A DNA stretch of 64,000 nucleotides from Burkholderiaceae bacterium. Lineage in GTDB: Bacteria; Pseudomonadota; Gammaproteobacteria; Burkholderiales; Burkholderiaceae_C. The DNA lies in NCBI GenBank assembly GCA_019745555.1, contig JAIESX010000021.1:98051-162050 (forward strand). The letters run 5' to 3'. Positions 61,961 through 64,000 of the stretch are shown piece after piece. The translations under genes were made by a program, and so were the position numbers. Position 1 is the stretch's first letter. Every line of letters starts with the position of its first letter. The notes under the pieces are model-generated. The model was not told the DNA's origin and did no database searches. It saw only the letters and a list, made by a program, of their open reading frames with translations.

Positions 61961-63433
61961 TTACATCCATACAGCTTGACCAACTACGCTCCTAATGCGC
62001 TCCAACCATTTGTCGCCAATGGTGTTAACTTGCCTCAGGTCCTCATCAGAGGCGTCCGCTAGTTGCCCGATGGAACTAAACCCAGCTGCCTTCAATTCTT
62101 GAATTCGGTTGTCTGTTAAGCCATATGGATAGACGCTAGATTTGGCTAACTTCGAAATATCTAGATCAAAGACTTGCAGTTCCCCGTCCATCAAGGGGGA
62201 GGGTTGTTCAAGTGTGATGATCCCACTTGAAGTATGAATGTCGGAAGGCTGCTCCGGATTGGGGTCTTGCCACTCCTTAAATAACTCTCTTGTGAGGCGC
62301 GACTGCTGGGTGGATTCCAATAGATTTGCGAGATTCAGCGCAAATCGAGGGCCTCGGCCACCTGATCTCATCGCGCGGCTACCTTCTCGTTTTGAGATGA
62401 AGCCTACGTACTCAAGAATCTCGAAGACTTTCGCAAGTCGCTGAACGATATCTCGATGAACGATTACTGTAGTTGCCCGATTCTGACTAGCAGCATGCTT
62501 AAAAATGATCTCGGCCAACGTCCGAGAGATGCTGACCAAAGGTTGGTATACGCCAAGTTTGGGCTCAAGTTCCTCAAGCAATGGCCAGTAGTAATCTGAC
62601 GCAAGCTCCTTGAGAGTGGACTCGATGGTCGGGAGTCCGATGCTCTCTTTTTCTTGTAGTTTGATGCAGGCGATGACAAAACCTCGCATGTTCCCGACAA
62701 CGGTGCGGCCGAGAAATGCTGCAGTTTCACCCGCGGAGACGCTACGACTCGCTTCCAATTGTGAGTACAGCTTGGGAAAGCGTGCACGCAAGACCTTCTC
62801 AAAAAAATCCGCATAGCCGGCTCCTCGCTCGTCTCGTGCCAGATCAATTACCGTCGCATCGTTGTAGACATCGAATCTGATGCCAAACCGTGTGACGCCT
62901 GGGTAGATGCTGGCTTTGCAGCTAATGAGGCTGTTCGATATCGTGCGAAAAATCCCAAAAAATTCCTCAAGTGATGTTTCTCGGCCGATATGAGCAACGT
63001 CATCAAACATGATGACTAATCGCTTTCCTGCTGCCTCAGCAAGATCGCTCAGTTTAAATTGCAGAGTTGAAACGTCATTGAGACTAGGGATGATTGAACT
63101 AGAGTAGCCCAACGATGTGAATGTTCGAGAGATCTCTCTGGAAAGAAGCTCGCAGAGTAGACGCTCGTATTCGGTTCCACTGCTTCTTAGTAATGGGACA
63201 TTTCGAAGGCTGAGATAAATTCCAACTGCCGGGGAAGACGGCTCATTCAGTCGACGATTGGCCTCAATCATCAAAGCGCTTTTTCCGCTCCCTCTCCCGC
63301 CGCGAATAAGGACGGGGCCATGTGCGCATAGTGCTTCGATGATCCTCTCTTCATGGCTCAGGAAAACATGAAGACGCTGGAACTCATCTTTTGGGCAGTC
63401 TTCTGCTGCGAGGACTAGCGACTGATCATCCAT
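61961..63433 (-). CDS. P-loop ATPase with C-terminal helix-hairpin-helix (island gene)
   Basis: A protein of 490 residues, start MDDQSLVLAAEDCPKDEF. Walker A is GGRGSGKS (45-52) and Walker B LVIMFDD (139-145), as in ORC/STAND-like AAA+ ATPases. A long middle region (about 160-400) reads like a helical and winged-helix part (HRDIVQRLAKVFEILEYVGFISK). Residues ~440-490 form a helix-hairpin-helix (YGLTDNRIQELKAAGFSSIGQLADASDEDL) of the DNA-binding type. Its start overlaps the stop of the upstream gene by 8 bases. Base composition is markedly lower in GC than the core. An ATPase coupled to DNA binding suggests a defence, restriction or repair role. Confidence 0.8.
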   Translation of the reverse strand: MDDQSLVLAAEDCPKDEFQRLHVFLSHEERIIEALCAHGPVLIRGGRGSGKSALMIEANRRLNEPSSPAVGIYLSLRNVPLLRSSGTEYERLLCELLSREISRTFTSLGYSSSIIPSLNDVSTLQFKLSDLAEAAGKRLVIMFDDVAHIGRETSLEEFFGIFRTISNSLISCKASIYPGVTRFGIRFDVYNDATVIDLARDERGAGYADFFEKVLRARFPKLYSQLEASRSVSAGETAAFLGRTVVGNMRGFVIACIKLQEKESIGLPTIESTLKELASDYYWPLLEELEPKLGVYQPLVSISRTLAEIIFKHAASQNRATTVIVHRDIVQRLAKVFEILEYVGFISKREGSRAMRSGGRGPRFALNLANLLESTQQSRLTRELFKEWQDPNPEQPSDIHTSSGIITLEQPSPLMDGELQVFDLDISKLAKSSVYPYGLTDNRIQELKAAGFSSIGQLADASDEDLRQVNTIGDKWLERIRSVVGQAVWM

Positions 63434-64000
63434 GATATTGAAACTCGTCGATGATTTGTAGGAAGGAGTCGATTGCCGTAGGTTTGTCAATTTTTAGAAT
63501 CGATATATCGGAGAAGTGGCTATAAAGCGCTACTGTTGCAACTGCAGTCATCGCTTTGCTTGTCGCGCGTTGGACTTCTTCCGTTGTTGGTCTGGTTTCT
63601 TTTCCAAGGAAGAACTCAAAGTGAATTCCCTTGGATAGCGTGGAGTAGGCTTCGGACGTCTCACTTCTTAGCTTCGCCAAGACTGCTTCGCCGCGCTCAA
63701 CTTTTAAAAGCTCGATTACCCAAGCAGCCAGCCTAGGTTGTTTGTTCGTTGAGTCGGTGACTTCGTCAATTACCTCCCCATGCGCTGAGGTAAAAACGTA
63801 GTCCGCCAAGTGGCCTTCTAAGAGGGCGCGGTGAATACCCTTGCCGATACTTTCCTGTGTCCAGTAACCACTTCCTGGCTTAATGTCGGGAAGCACGTCC
63901 TTACTCCAAATGAATGAAGAAGAGTTGAAGCCTCCTCGAATTCCTGAACCAATCAGAAGTAGAGGTTGGGGAATTGTTTCACACGGTACTCGACCGGCGG
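63426..64000 (-). CDS. Unknown protein upstream of the island ATPase, 5' end outside window
   Basis: About 190 residues are visible; the frame is open to the right edge, so the N-terminus lies beyond the window. A GTG at 63896 could be an internal start, but the upstream reading (IGSGIRGGFNSSSFIWSKD) is of the same kind, so the gene probably continues. No recognised domain: the segment holds GSGYWTQESIGKGIHRALLEG, then mixed helical sequence with KGIHFEFFLG and VATVALYSHFSD. It ends inside the ATPase start (8-base overlap) and shares its low GC, so the pair is one unit. Confidence 0.7.
   Translation of the reverse strand, partial: AGRVPCETIPQPLLLIGSGIRGGFNSSSFIWSKDVLPDIKPGSGYWTQESIGKGIHRALLEGHLADYVFTSAHGEVIDEVTDSTNKQPRLAAWVIELLKVERGEAVLAKLRSETSEAYSTLSKGIHFEFFLGKETRPTTEEVQRATSKAMTAVATVALYSHFSDISILKIDKPTAIDSFLQIIDEFQYHG

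Overview
This 64 kb window is high-GC chromosomal DNA (a sampled 60-base line in the core has 42 G/C). It looks like a betaproteobacterium of the order Burkholderiales, most likely Comamonadaceae. The clues are a tctB-tctA-tctC set with a Bug-type binding protein, the ribF form with a GFKTLN motif, DUF3014 and DUF2855 proteins, a 46-residue MAKG-type small protein and a double-hairpin intergenic repeat. These taxonomic cues come from family knowledge, not from a search. Genes are tightly packed with many 4-base start/stop overlaps. No gene-free stretch exceeds about 300 bases; the longest gaps are about 230 bases (59908-60134) and 196 bases (15927-16122). I see no rRNA, tRNA, CRISPR array or insertion sequence.

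Layout. 1-6.9 kb: a PHP-domain phosphatase (cut by the left edge), a diguanylate cyclase, recJ with a coupled upstream gene, the lipoprotein-export genes lolC-lolD and an SseB-domain protein. 6.9-11.9 kb: a SHOCT mini-membrane protein and a Met/Gly-repeat Spy-like periplasmic protein preceded by an FNR-type site, then a minus-strand operon of a membrane trypsin-like protease, MoxR ATPase, DUF58 and VWA proteins. 12-16 kb: a coupled run of tatD, a deoxyinosine glycosylase and a spermidine-synthase-like protein, then a lone GspE/PilB-type ATPase. 16-22.7 kb: a tripartite tricarboxylate transporter, a gamma-glutamyltransferase, an EamA exporter and an SDR with an altered active site. 22.7-26.7 kb: a large sensor kinase divergent from an amino-acid-type binding lipoprotein. 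26.7-44 kb: mostly housekeeping genes (quinone reductase, UbiB-type kinase, ribF-ileS-lspA, HNH nuclease, two acyl-CoA dehydrogenases, purN, RsmB-type methyltransferase, fatty acid desaturase, RbgA-type GTPase, DHH phosphoesterase, YjfB-type protein, ferredoxin).

44-61 kb holds more accessory genes: a flavodoxin-fold reductase, a PhoD-like phosphatase, a His-rich secreted protein, DUF3014 and DUF2855 proteins, a split YeeE/YedE sulfur transporter, and three tandem paralogues with a seven-helix membrane part joined to a GGDEF-like domain that has lost its catalytic motif. These are followed by a DUF938 methyltransferase, an intact diguanylate cyclase, a membrane Mrr-like protein with a zinc ribbon, several small conserved proteins, an OsmC protein and a ParE-type toxin-antitoxin pair.

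61.96-64 kb is compositionally different: two sampled 60-base lines contain 28 and 27 G/C. It carries two overlapping genes, a P-loop ATPase ending in a helix-hairpin-helix and an unrecognised upstream protein that runs off the right edge. This is the likely edge of an acquired island and, with the degenerate-GGDEF trio, the best candidate for an undescribed system.
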